DNA from: Salaquimonas pukyongi
Lineage (GTDB): Bacteria; Pseudomonadota; Alphaproteobacteria; Rhizobiales; Rhizobiaceae
Direction of reading: 5' to 3'
Length of the DNA: 64,000 bases
Assembly: GCF_001953055.1 (NCBI RefSeq)
Contig: NZ_CP019044.1
Location: 1,860,001 to 1,924,000 of the forward strand
Numbering within the stretch: position 1 is the stretch's first letter; the number at the start of each line of letters is the position of its first letter. Made by a program: the position numbers and the translations under genes. Below the pieces are notes generated by a model, which was given only the letters and a program-made list of their open reading frames with translations, ran no database searches and was not told the DNA's origin. Below are positions 8,004 to 15,732 of the stretch, one piece after another.

Positions 8004-8889
8004 TTCCTTATTTGCGGTTAGTGTTGATGGCCGTTGCCTGTCCGTAGATCAGGTCAACCCGCGGAGTCACCCACGGAATGGCCGGGGTAAGATGAACTCC
8101 TTGTGGAGCGGTATGAGCCTAGCCCCATGCATTTGCATGGGCGAAGTGCCCTCATGGGCACCGGCAGGTCATGGCAGTAGCCACGAGTACCGGTCCGACC
8201 GCCCTCTTCTGGCGGTCCGGTGGTCATTGCGAACATTTCTGTTCTCCTTTCAGGGAAAAAGCTTCGGTGTTCCGGTCAGTTATCTGGACCTGTTCCGAGT
8301 AGAAAAACAAAACATGAACAAGACAAGTTCTTTGCGGAAAAATTATGCAGATTTGCCGTCATCATTTGCCGGGCATTTCAGCGGATGGGCGATCAAGCGC
8401 CAGTGAGCCTTGGAAAGCGCAGTGCCGTCACTACCCGATTTGCGGGTAGTGACGGCACGCCCGGGCCAGCGCTGCCCGATGTCCGATGTCGGACAATTCC
8501 TGCATTCAGCATCTTCCCTTGGTGCTGCGGAGCCGGTTCGCCCGGCGGCATTCCTCGAAGCGTTCCTGCCGTCTGTCCTGTCTTCCCTGCCTGCTCCAAC
8601 GCAGTCATGGCGCAACCGCCGTGAAAGATCGTGGAGGGTTGCCGCGTCTGTTTCCGGTATTCCGGTTCCCTTTGTTTTCCTGCCTCAGGCCCGGGTCGTT
8701 TGGTTTTCAGGAAGCTGGTTTCCGCGGCCTCCCGTCAAGTTGTCTTCCGCTCCATTCGCCCTTGAACCCGCAAGCGGCGGGCTCCCGAGAAGAAACATTG
8801 CCGGTCATCCTGGCGATCAACCCTTTTTCGCTCCTGACCAAAGCGACAGGCGCTGAGGTCTGAACAGAAAACGAAAAGGAGAACACGTC
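8004..8889. other. Long non-coding region with hairpins
   Basis: Nearly 900 bases show no credible gene. Notable structures are CCCATGCA/TGCATGGG with a 2-base loop (8124-8131/8134-8141), a perfect 16-bp hairpin with a 5-base loop (8422-8437/8443-8458), and a GTCCGA/TCGGAC palindrome (8481-8486/8489-8494). A copy of the leader repeat also found at 5638 lies at 8764-8794. The region may hold promoters for the flanking divergent genes, a regulatory RNA, or a recombinase site; the sequence alone does not decide. Confidence 0.45.
8422..8458. repeat. Perfect 16-bp hairpin
   Basis: The arms GTGCCGTCACTACCCG and CGGGTAGTGACGGCAC are separated by ATTTG. There is no T-run on either side, so this is not a standard terminator. 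Candidates are a protein-binding site, a recombination or replication site, or a structured RNA. Confidence 0.7.
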
Positions 8890-9096
8890 ATGAAAAAGAC
8901 GAAGACCAACAACCCCACCCACGAAATCTTCCACGTTGTGGGCGATGGCGACACTGCCCGCTGGACCAAGATCGGCGTGGCCTGGGAACACAAGGACAAG
9001 GACGGATTGAACCTGGCGATCAATTACTCGCCGCTGGTCGAAGGCCGGACGGTCATCCGCCGCATCAAGGCAACCGATGAAGGAGAAAGCAAGTGA
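8890..9096 (+). CDS. Small conserved protein, paralogue of the 5756 gene
   Basis: The 68-residue protein is similar along most of its length to the product at 5756 (THEIFHVVGDGD.ARWTKIG.AW..KD). A good ribosome site (AAAAGGAGAACACGTC) precedes ATG 8890. It is coupled (GTGA overlap) to a DUF2958 gene, while its paralogue is coupled to a methyltransferase gene, so the same small protein heads two different element operons. Function unknown. Confidence 0.75.
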   Translation: MKKTKTNNPTHEIFHVVGDGDTARWTKIGVAWEHKDKDGLNLAINYSPLVEGRTVIRRIKATDEGESK

Positions 9097-9437
9097 AGCT
9101 CCTCCTTGACGAACACAAGGCAGCGCTGGCCCTTAACGGCCGGCGCATTGCCGAAACGGGAATCGATGATCTGAAACCCGTGGTGAAGCTCTTCACGCCC
9201 GATGCCAATTGCACCTGGCTTCTCGTGTCAACCGAGCCGGATGATCCCGATATCGCCTATGGTCTTTGCGATCTCGGACACGGTTGTCCCGAGATCGGAT
9301 CGGTGAGACTGTCCGAGATTGACGAACTTCGGGGATTTCTCGGGCTGCCTGTTGAACGGGATGTCTACTTCACCCCGGCATTCACCCTGTCCGAATATGC
9401 CGATAAGGCGAGGAGGGATGGGTGGATCAGGAGTTGA
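9093..9437 (+). CDS. DUF2958 domain protein
   Basis: The 114-residue protein matches the DUF2958 pattern as I recall it: LKPVVKLFTPDANCTWLLVSTEPDDPDIAYGLCDLGHGCPEIG, then LPVERD.YFTP and LSEYA. These proteins are common on plasmids and integrative elements of alphaproteobacteria, and their role is not known. The GTG start overlaps the upstream stop and an intrinsic terminator follows 14 bases after the stop, closing a two-gene operon. Confidence 0.85.
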   Translation: MKLLLDEHKAALALNGRRIAETGIDDLKPVVKLFTPDANCTWLLVSTEPDDPDIAYGLCDLGHGCPEIGSVRLSEIDELRGFLGLPVERDVYFTPAFTLSEYADKARRDGWIRS

Positions 9438-9450
9438 GGCTCCCAGCAAG

Positions 9451-9476
9451 AAGCCGCCTTCGGGCGGCTTTTTCTT
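9451..9476 (+). terminator. Intrinsic terminator after the DUF2958 gene
   Basis: Stem AAGCCGCC/GGCGGCTT (9451-9458/9463-9470) with a TTCG tetraloop, followed by TTTCTT. The shape is classical. Confidence 0.9.
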
Positions 9477-9754
9477 GTTCAGGCCACATTCAGTTCCCAT
9501 ATGTTTTATGCTCACAATGGGCATAAGGGGCCAGCATTGTATTGTTATGAAGCGTGATTATGAGCACAGCGAGAGGACCATCACCTGTGGAACAACAAGG
9601 CACAAGGCATTGCAGGTTAGGGTTTTGTTAACGCGTGACGTACAATGATGAGACGAATCGATGCGGCAAACGGAGGCTCCATGGCACTCCCGGCGGGTAG
9701 AACATTATCCCCGCAGTTCCCATCGGCTGATTCGCCAGCCGCCGTTTCCCCTTG
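9477..9754. other. Gene-poor stretch
   Basis: I see no supported gene here. Open frames on the plus strand lack ribosome sites and have atypical composition. A small palindrome, TGCGACGA/TCGTCGCA, lies just beyond at 9791-9810. Confidence 0.4.
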
Positions 9755-10012
9755 TCAAGACCGACCAGATATGCACTGTTTCGAGGGTTGTGCGACGATA
9801 TCTCGTCGCAAACGGTTGAGTATCTGTCGTTTGGCGAGGGACATGGACGCAGCGCAGCGGACCGGTGATGCGGCTATCGCGCGGCTGCCAGAGCGCAATG
9901 CTGTGACGCAATGCGCTTTCGGGCCAGACTCGGACTCTACCCCCACCCCAGCCAGAACTTCCCGACCGATTTTCCTTGCCACCGCCCGCTGGTGTGATAG
10001 GATAATATTCAT
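9755..10012 (-). CDS. Doubtful small basic ORF, 85 aa
   Basis: This frame begins directly after the terminator of the 10059 gene and encodes a Ser/Arg/Ala-rich basic product with no motif. No good ribosome site is visible (the upstream bases are the terminator T-run). It may be spurious; it is listed because no better frame covers this stretch. Confidence 0.2.
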   Translation of the reverse strand: MNIILSHQRAVARKIGREVLAGVGVESESGPKAHCVTALRSGSRAIAASPVRCAASMSLAKRQILNRLRRDIVAQPSKQCISGRS

Positions 10013-10045
10013 AAAAACGCATGAGGGGCGGCAACGCGCCCCTCA
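10012..10045 (-). terminator. Intrinsic terminator, minus strand
   Basis: Stem TGAGGGGCG/CGCCCCTCA (10022-10030/10037-10045) followed on the minus strand by TGCGTTTTTA. It lies 14 bases past the stop of the 10059 gene, which supports that gene being expressed. Confidence 0.8.
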
Positions 10046-10058
10046 GCGCCGGAACATC

Positions 10059-10478
10059 CTACAGGTTACAACGGCGAACGCTGTCGCCAACCTTGCCAAT
10101 ACGTTCCGTTTTTCCCGTCACAACCTTCTGGTATTTCTGGCGAATGATCGCAGCCAACATGGCACGCATCATCGCCCGACCTTCATCAGTCTTGTAGAGT
10201 TGGTATGTGACGTAGATCATAAAGATGAGCGCAAGTGTGGAGTTGTTGAAAGCGTCCATGTTGCCCAAGACGATGTCCGGCAATCCTTCAATCCCGCCGA
10301 TGCCGTCCGCGAGGTTCTCGCGAATGTGATCCAGGCAGGTTTGAGGATCATGCGCATCTTTCTGTTTCGTTTCCGGCGGTTTCGGCTTGTCGCCGCAGTC
10401 GCCACCTGTTTCCCGCACCCTTTCGTCAGGGCAAGCGGGTTCGTTCTCGGGAATCCCGAGCAGTTTGGGTACAATCAT
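10059..10478 (-). CDS. Single-pass membrane protein of unknown function
   Basis: From ATG 10478 (ribosome site AGGTG) the product has 139 residues; an upstream ATG at 10559 would add 27. The N-terminal half is Pro/Asp/Lys-rich with four Cys. A hydrophobic segment, STLALIFMIYVTYQLY, lies at about residues 80-95, followed by a basic C-terminus (RQKYQKVVTGKTERIGK). An intrinsic terminator follows. The gene is immediately downstream of a 20-base match to the 5' end of 16S rRNA. I do not recognise the family. Confidence 0.55.
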   Translation of the reverse strand: MIVPKLLGIPENEPACPDERVRETGGDCGDKPKPPETKQKDAHDPQTCLDHIRENLADGIGGIEGLPDIVLGNMDAFNNSTLALIFMIYVTYQLYKTDEGRAMMRAMLAAIIRQKYQKVVTGKTERIGKVGDSVRRCNL

Positions 10479-10578
10479 AGTTACACCTATCGGTTGTCTG
10501 AACTGCAACCGGTGATCCGAGCAGGACGGTGCGTTCGCGCGCGACCGTCCACCGGTCATGGTTGCTGGGTTTAGATTC

Positions 10579-10598
10579 GAGCCAGGATCAAACTCTCA
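10579..10598 (-). other. 20-nt match to the 16S rRNA 5' end
   Basis: On the minus strand the sequence is TGAGAGTTTGATCCTGGCTC, identical to the conserved 5' end of bacterial 16S rRNA (the region of the universal 27F primer). The sequence on both sides is not rRNA. It is not an rRNA gene. Confidence 0.8.
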
Positions 10599-11174
10599 GT
10601 GCTTTGTCCCGTTAGTGCCGGCCCCTTCACGGGCCGGCGCTTCCGTTTCTGGCACCCAACGAGTGGTGCGATCCCGGCCAACTACTTGAATTCTGTCATT
10701 CCCACCTCCGTAGAAACAACAATGCCCGGCACGTCGTGTAGTGACGTGTCGGGCATTGGCTGCGCCTGGCAGCTAAAAGCGGGCGACTGAACCCGAACGG
10801 AATGTTCGAGAGCGCTCTAGAGTTCATCAAGCCGCTCCCTTGGAGGTCTGAAACGAACTTCAATAAGGATCAGATCAACTTTGAGAACAGGCTGCTCGTT
10901 GTGATTACCCAAGATCATTGTTTACACTCCCGATTGTAGGTCGAACCAAGGATATTTGTTTCACAATTCTAGACTGAAATTTACCAATCATCCATTCTTG
11001 TCTCTGCGCTCAAGCAAATCATTTTCAGGCACCCAATGTGCGAACTACTGACCATAACTATCTTTCCCATGGCAAATTGCAGCTCTCCCATGAACCATTG
11101 CATTTCCATGGGAGAAGGTTACACAACGGCGGTTGTATGTTAGAGGAGCAAGGCTGCAAAAGCGGAGGGGAATC
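10599..11174. other. Intergenic region with inverted repeats
   Basis: It contains GCCGGCCC/GGGCCGGC (10617-10624/10631-10638) and a 16-bp stem with one G-T pair, CAATGCCCGGCACGTC/GACGTGTCGGGCATTG (10720-10735/10743-10758). From about 10800 the sequence becomes A+T-richer. At 11068-11118 the hexamer CCCATG occurs repeatedly, including an inverted pair CTCCCATG/CATGGGAG, just upstream of the 11175 gene; this could be an operator. No gene is supported. Confidence 0.45.
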
Positions 11175-12344
11175 GTGGGGAAGGAAGAACAAACTTACTT
11201 GAACTTCTGGACAAAGGGATGGGTTGAATTAGATCAGTGGGACACGTTGGCATTTCTGGTCGATCACTGGACTTGGGCTGCCTCAAAAAATGACCGCCCT
11301 ACGCTCAAAGAACTGGCTGAAAAAGCGCTTGGCGAGACTCCAACTACTTCACAATCTAAGCCTGGCAACCGTCTGGGCAATTTCATTCGACGTCACCACC
11401 ATGACACATTAGATCCGGAGGCTTGCCACAAAGTGGCAACGCACATTTTGGACAATGCACCTACTACCGACCCGGAAAAACTTGCGGTTTGGCAAAAGCA
11501 GAAACAGCTATCAGAGCAATGGTGCAATCTAGAGAAGGTCTACCAAGACATAAAGAACAGAAAGTTTTCGAAGGGCAAACTGGAACAGTACCGTAGCGGT
11601 AGCGTACCCGCCGCAGCAGCAAGGTTGGCACACAATTTCTTCTCGGCTACTGAGGCGGATTTTCGCAAAGACTACGAACGTTTCCTTCCCGCCGATCAAT
11701 CAATCGAAACAGCTCCGATTGTAAGCTTCGCTTGCTTCCGACTTGCGACCAACAGCGACCATTCTCTTGTAAGAACTCGGCTTTTGCTGGCCGGCCCAAA
11801 TGATCAATTACCCTACACCCAGTTTTGGAGCCATGCCAGCGCCACAACCGGAGATGAAAGGGATGCATCTGGCATTTCTTTTCCTATTCAACAAGGGACA
11901 CAGCTTTTTGGGCCAATGAAGCTTGGTCAAGGTATGTTTGGTGCAAAAGTCATACTTTTAGGACCAGTCAGCGATCACGGCACCTGTCCTGGCTTGATAA
12001 TGACGCGAGCCCTAAACAATCCTAACGCTATCGTTTCCCGGGCTTTCCTTGTAAGAGAGAAATACAAAATCTCGAAAGTAAGACGCAAAGACCTTTCACC
12101 AGAAATGAAGCGAACGGTTCTTGGCGCTCACGGTGTTGACGAATGTGATAAATGGCTGGAAGGTCTTGTCGAACTTCCAAACATTGCCGCCAATGAGAAG
12201 GACAAGGCCGAATACATCCTTCAAAAAATTCGAAATTTCGACCAAACCCGAATGGAAAAACTTCTCGAATCGTCTAAACTTGACCAACTACAGAAAAAGG
12301 AAATTTTGTCGGCTTTGGAAAAGAGCATCAAGCTCCTTGGTTGA
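11175..12344 (+). CDS. Unrecognised cargo protein, 389 aa
   Basis: GTG 11175 follows the strong ribosome site CGGAGGGG and is preferred over the TTG at 11133. The product is soluble, with no signal peptide or membrane segment. The N-terminus is aromatic (YLNFWTKGWVELDQWDTLAFLVDHWTWA) and the C-terminal third is rich in Lys/Glu and probably helical. No catalytic motif was recognised. The gene is visibly A+T-richer than the transfer genes, stands alone and lies in the cargo zone, so recent acquisition is likely. A defence or regulatory role is possible but unsupported. Confidence 0.75.
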   Translation: MGKEEQTYLNFWTKGWVELDQWDTLAFLVDHWTWAASKNDRPTLKELAEKALGETPTTSQSKPGNRLGNFIRRHHHDTLDPEACHKVATHILDNAPTTDPEKLAVWQKQKQLSEQWCNLEKVYQDIKNRKFSKGKLEQYRSGSVPAAAARLAHNFFSATEADFRKDYERFLPADQSIETAPIVSFACFRLATNSDHSLVRTRLLLAGPNDQLPYTQFWSHASATTGDERDASGISFPIQQGTQLFGPMKLGQGMFGAKVILLGPVSDHGTCPGLIMTRALNNPNAIVSRAFLVREKYKISKVRRKDLSPEMKRTVLGAHGVDECDKWLEGLVELPNIAANEKDKAEYILQKIRNFDQTRMEKLLESSKLDQLQKKEILSALEKSIKLLG

Positions 12345-12568
12345 GGTACAACCACTTCAATGAAGATATACGCCGAATTCTTGAATTCTTGCTGACAAAT
12401 GCAACCGACGATATTCATGAGCTGGGTCGCATCATATAAGACGTATATTTGCTAACGACAACAAGATATCTTCAATCAACAATCAAAATTAGTTCCATAA
12501 AAACGTGAAACGGAAGGTCAACCGGTCTAATGAACAAGCGCCAAGCAAGGTCGTCTAGGCTGTGCACC
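12345..12568. other. A+T-rich spacer
   Basis: No gene or clear terminator is visible between the plus-strand 11175 gene and the convergent 12569 gene. Confidence 0.4.
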
Positions 12569-13960
12569 TTACAACTTCGTCTCCACTCCTTTCGACTTCT
12601 CCCGAACTTTCTGTGCCTTTTGCGCTGATTCCTGCTTCATCTTGCCGTGCAGGCGGATGATCGTTTCCTTGATCAGCGGAATGTCCACGAGCTGCGTGGC
12701 CAGATAGTTGAGCAGCGGACCTCTGGTGCTGTAGGTGACCTTGAGATAGCGGCACGCCTTCTGGTCCGGCTTGCCCAACGCCTGGTAGGAAAAGTTCATC
12801 GCCCGCTGGTCCTGCACCCAGCGCCAGTCAGGGCCGTTTACTTTGAGGGATTCAAGGCATTCCAGCGGATAATGGTTGCCGTAGGATTCACCGTTGTCAG
12901 GATTGAACACCCAGACAATCATACCACCTGAACCATCCTGTTTCTTCTGCCAGCTCGATGGCATGCCGTACTTGGCTTTCAGGGCTTCCAGAACTCTACC
13001 CGCGTCGGGCGCGTTCATGCGCGGTCCGTCAGTCTCATAGTCAAGGGTTCGGGTAATGGTGAGAACCCGCTTGCCCATCGGGTCAGGAGACAATGCAACT
13101 TTGATGCGCTCGCCTTCCTCATAATTTGTATTGATGAACTCGACTCCCCGGTCAAAGTGGACCGACACGTTGGATTCTATGGTTTCGCCATAGAACGTGG
13201 CGCTGCCGTCACTGACAATGGTACGGTTCTTCGGCATATGCGCGGACAGGCGTTTTGAGACGGCGCTGAACGAAGCGCCGGTTTTCAGGCCCACGATGTC
13301 ATTGAAGCTTGTTGCATAGGCCGGTTCGCTTTTTCTGACATTGAAACATCTGTCCAGAGCATCTGCGGACCCCTTCAGCGTGAAGACAGTGCGGTCTTCC
13401 GCATGTCGTCCCCAGTCGAAGACCAGTTTGCTGCCATGACGCAAAGCAGCAAGAATATATTTGGTTTCGACAAGAGTGCCCCACCCGAATTTGGTTTCCC
13501 CGAAGCGGGAGGTCGTATTGTAGATCTGTTTCTCGCCAGCCCAGACCTCAATCCCCCACAGCGGATTGGCAGGGCGAATGCGGCTGTCTCCTTTGAGATA
13601 AAAAGAAACAGAAGGCTCGTGGATGCCCTGCCCGTCATCGCAGACAGTGGTCAGGCTTGCATTCCCAGCATTGCTGACAAAGGTCCGGTTCTGGGTGGTC
13701 GTCCAGCTTTCAGCCGCATCAGCTGTGCCGGACCATAAAGCAACGGTACCAGCCACGAATGCCGCAAGGACGACAGAACAGCCCCAAGCGCTCTTGGGCG
13801 GCAGCCCGGCTTTCTCCCTCTCATAGTTCTCGCGCATTCTGGCCTGGGTACGCATAAAAGCCCGTTCCGACACGCCGAACTGGCCGCCGCATTTGGGGCA
13901 GCCGGAGGCATTGGGGGCAACATCAGCTTCACAGAAGCGGCATTTCCACATGGTAGACAT
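12569..13960 (-). CDS. Zinc-ribbon membrane-anchored protein
   Basis: The 463-residue protein begins with a zinc ribbon (C7-x2-C10 and C21-x2-C24). A charged linker follows, then one hydrophobic helix (about residues 58-80, WGCSVVLAAFVAGTVALW), and then a large domain that should lie in the periplasm and is rich in beta-type sequence. The C-terminus is a short Lys/Gln-rich helix. It is the last gene of a three-gene minus-strand operon with a lipoprotein and a small membrane protein, suggesting an envelope complex. The family is not recognised; the ribbon could serve for protein or nucleic-acid contact in the cytoplasm. Confidence 0.75.
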   Translation of the reverse strand: MSTMWKCRFCEADVAPNASGCPKCGGQFGVSERAFMRTQARMRENYEREKAGLPPKSAWGCSVVLAAFVAGTVALWSGTADAAESWTTTQNRTFVSNAGNASLTTVCDDGQGIHEPSVSFYLKGDSRIRPANPLWGIEVWAGEKQIYNTTSRFGETKFGWGTLVETKYILAALRHGSKLVFDWGRHAEDRTVFTLKGSADALDRCFNVRKSEPAYATSFNDIVGLKTGASFSAVSKRLSAHMPKNRTIVSDGSATFYGETIESNVSVHFDRGVEFINTNYEEGERIKVALSPDPMGKRVLTITRTLDYETDGPRMNAPDAGRVLEALKAKYGMPSSWQKKQDGSGGMIVWVFNPDNGESYGNHYPLECLESLKVNGPDWRWVQDQRAMNFSYQALGKPDQKACRYLKVTYSTRGPLLNYLATQLVDIPLIKETIIRLHGKMKQESAQKAQKVREKSKGVETKL

Positions 13961-13971
13961 AAGGGAACCTC

Positions 13972-14655
13972 TCAGTATGGCAGGTGGACGCTGCGCCAGG
14001 TGTAGACGCGGCAGTTCTTCAAGTGGATGGTCTGGTAGTAGAAACCGTCTTTGCCGAGCCCGCCGGACATGCCGAAACCTGCCCCGACACCCCCGCCCGT
14101 ACCGATAGTCGTCCAGGTCTTCAGTTTCTGTTCGGAGTCGTCGATGATGCCAGCCACCAACATGTGGTCCCAGGCTTTGACGTGGTCCCAGTGGTACTCC
14201 AGATTTTTAAGAAGAACATTGCCGGTGGCGTTGTCGAGGGCGGCCCAGTTGTCGATATGACAGGTGACGCTCGAGTTGTAGATGGAGCGCTTCTCTCTCA
14301 GGCAAGCGGGACGGGCATACTCCGGTTCGCCGATGCAACGGAAGCCAAGTTCAGTGGAGCGAACCGGCAGCAGGTGCAGTGTGGCGCGGTTGCCATTCAC
14401 CTGAATGTCTTCGACATAGCCGGAGACTGAGCCTTTCTGGCCCTTATGGGTGTCGGCAGCCTCTTTCGCTTCGGCAAGGGTCTTGAAACCGAACCCACTC
14501 TGAAGGTCCATATGCTCATCCGAGTTGAACCCGGACTTTGCAATTTCTGCGCGATAACGCTCAAACGGTTCGCTGCCGGGTTCAAGTCCGGTGCAGGCGG
14601 TGAGAAAAGCGAGGGGCGGAACGAGACTGGCCGCAAGAGCTGATACGCTACGCAT
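13972..14655 (-). CDS. Lipoprotein of unknown function
   Basis: The 227-residue protein has a type II signal peptide ending in the lipobox LTAC (about residues 18-21), so it should be lipid-anchored. The mature part has four to five further Cys, which may form disulfides, and a Gly-rich stretch (GTGGGVGAGFGMSGGLG) near the C-terminus. The middle (EAKEAADTHKGQKGSVSGYVEDIQVNG) resembles an OB-type beta barrel of small periplasmic proteins, though weakly. Its start overlaps the previous gene by eight bases; the next gene begins 11 bases on. Confidence 0.75.
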   Translation of the reverse strand: MRSVSALAASLVPPLAFLTACTGLEPGSEPFERYRAEIAKSGFNSDEHMDLQSGFGFKTLAEAKEAADTHKGQKGSVSGYVEDIQVNGNRATLHLLPVRSTELGFRCIGEPEYARPACLREKRSIYNSSVTCHIDNWAALDNATGNVLLKNLEYHWDHVKAWDHMLVAGIIDDSEQKLKTWTTIGTGGGVGAGFGMSGGLGKDGFYYQTIHLKNCRVYTWRSVHLPY

Positions 14656-14872
14656 CTTTGCTGCCCTTGCTCATCAGGAAGCCAAGTAGCGCGCAGATGG
14701 CTGCCGCACCTGCAGCCCACATCAGAACATGCAGGGTGACTTCCCCCATATAGGCTTGCTCGGGATTGGCGCTCGCGAAGGTGGAGAAGGAAGGCCCCGG
14801 TTTGGTGGACCAGCCGATAAAGCCGCCAACTGCCGCGCCGCAGACCGCAAGGATACCTGTAGATTTGTTCAT
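14648..14872 (-). CDS. Small two-helix membrane protein
   Basis: The 74-residue protein has hydrophobic segments at about 6-22 and 47-68, with a short polar loop between. It is the first gene of the operon with the lipoprotein and the zinc-ribbon protein, overlapping the lipoprotein start by eight bases. Function unknown. Confidence 0.65.
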   Translation of the reverse strand: MNKSTGILAVCGAAVGGFIGWSTKPGPSFSTFASANPEQAYMGEVTLHVLMWAAGAAAICALLGFLMSKGSKDA

Positions 14873-15153
14873 CGGATAACTCCGTTCAGGGTCATGAATT
14901 GAACAGAATTATCCAAAGTGTTCAGAAGCCTGCCGGATCGCGGAAATTAGGGGTTGAACTGCCGGATTCCGTTCAGGTAGGATTCATGTCGGGCCTGCTA
15001 AGCAGGTTCTCAACCCGTTAGCCTGAACGGGTTTTCCATCTCACCGAACAGAATGGATAATTCTGTTCACCGAAGATGGGCCGAAATCCGCAAAACAAGG
15101 AAAGACAGCGCAATACGCCATCAGCATGCCCGTCCGACCGGAAGGAACCGGCC
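14873..15153. promoter_or_regulatory. Divergent promoter region with GAACAGAAT operators
   Basis: GAACAGAATTATCC (14901-14914) is repeated exactly in inverted orientation at 15055-15068. The second copy is part of a hairpin GAACAGAAT/ATTCTGTTC (15046-15054/15060-15068). A separate stem AACCCGTT/AACGGGTT (15012-15019/15026-15033) lies between. The sites flank the spacer between the membrane-protein operon and the recombinase gene, so one regulator may control both. It does not match the alphaproteobacterial LexA spacing GTTC-N7-GTTC. Confidence 0.55.
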
Positions 15154-15705
15154 ATGACGGGCGTGATGTCGCTTTATACGCACGAGGGGCGGCGGAAATA
15201 CCTGACAGCCGGAGAACGGCAGCGATTTATAGCGGTCGTTAATCGTCAGGAACGGCAGGTCCGGCTTTTCTGTCAGGTACTCTTGTTCACCGGATGCCGG
15301 ATCTCCGAGGCGCTGGCGCTACGCGGAGAGCACATTTCTCTGGAAGAAGGTGTGATCGTCATCCACTCCCTGAAAAAGCGACGAAGCGGTGCCATGCGGC
15401 GTGTTCCGGTGCCGGCACACCTCCTTGAAGAACTAGTCGGGCTAACTTTCGGCCATCGACTGTTCCCCTGGGGGCGAACACGGGCCTGGCAGACTGTGAA
15501 ACAGGTGATGTGTGAAGCAGGGATCGCAGAGCAGCAGGCCATGCCCAAAGTGCTGCGCCACACCTTCGGTGTTCATGCCATTCGGTCAGGCGTTCCCGTT
15601 CATCTTGTGCAGCGATGGCTTGGACATGCCCGGCTCAGCACCACGGCGATCTATCTTGATGTTATCGGGGAGGAAGAACGTGAGATGGCGCGGAAGATGT
15701 GGTAG
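15154..15705 (+). CDS. Short tyrosine recombinase (catalytic domain only)
   Basis: ATG 15154 with the ribosome site GGAAGGA is preferred to ATG 15076, giving 183 residues. Visible catalytic residues are Arg in FTGCRISEAL, Lys in HSLKKRRS, Arg in KVLRHTF, His in WLGHARLSTT and Tyr in TAIYLDV. The usual HxxR is KxxR here, a known variant. The protein lacks the N-terminal core-binding domain of XerC/XerD, so it must bind DNA differently or with a partner. It is divergent from the envelope operon and shares its operator-rich promoter region. Confidence 0.8.
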   Translation: MTGVMSLYTHEGRRKYLTAGERQRFIAVVNRQERQVRLFCQVLLFTGCRISEALALRGEHISLEEGVIVIHSLKKRRSGAMRRVPVPAHLLEELVGLTFGHRLFPWGRTRAWQTVKQVMCEAGIAEQQAMPKVLRHTFGVHAIRSGVPVHLVQRWLGHARLSTTAIYLDVIGEEEREMARKMW

Positions 15706-15732
15706 CTCGCAGTTTCGTCCCTCACGCCATTC

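Noticed and set aside
9645-10574. 309-codon plus-strand frame
   Set aside because: Composition is atypical and there is no ribosome site. It overlaps a minus-strand gene that has its own ribosome site and terminator.
10579-10598. Start of a 16S rRNA gene
   Set aside because: Only 20 bases match; the sequence beyond does not continue as 16S rRNA.
14873-15153. SOS (LexA) box
   Set aside because: GTTC/GAAC motifs are present, but none has the GTTC-N7-GTTC spacing; the nearest, GTTCTCAACCCGTTA, misses one base.
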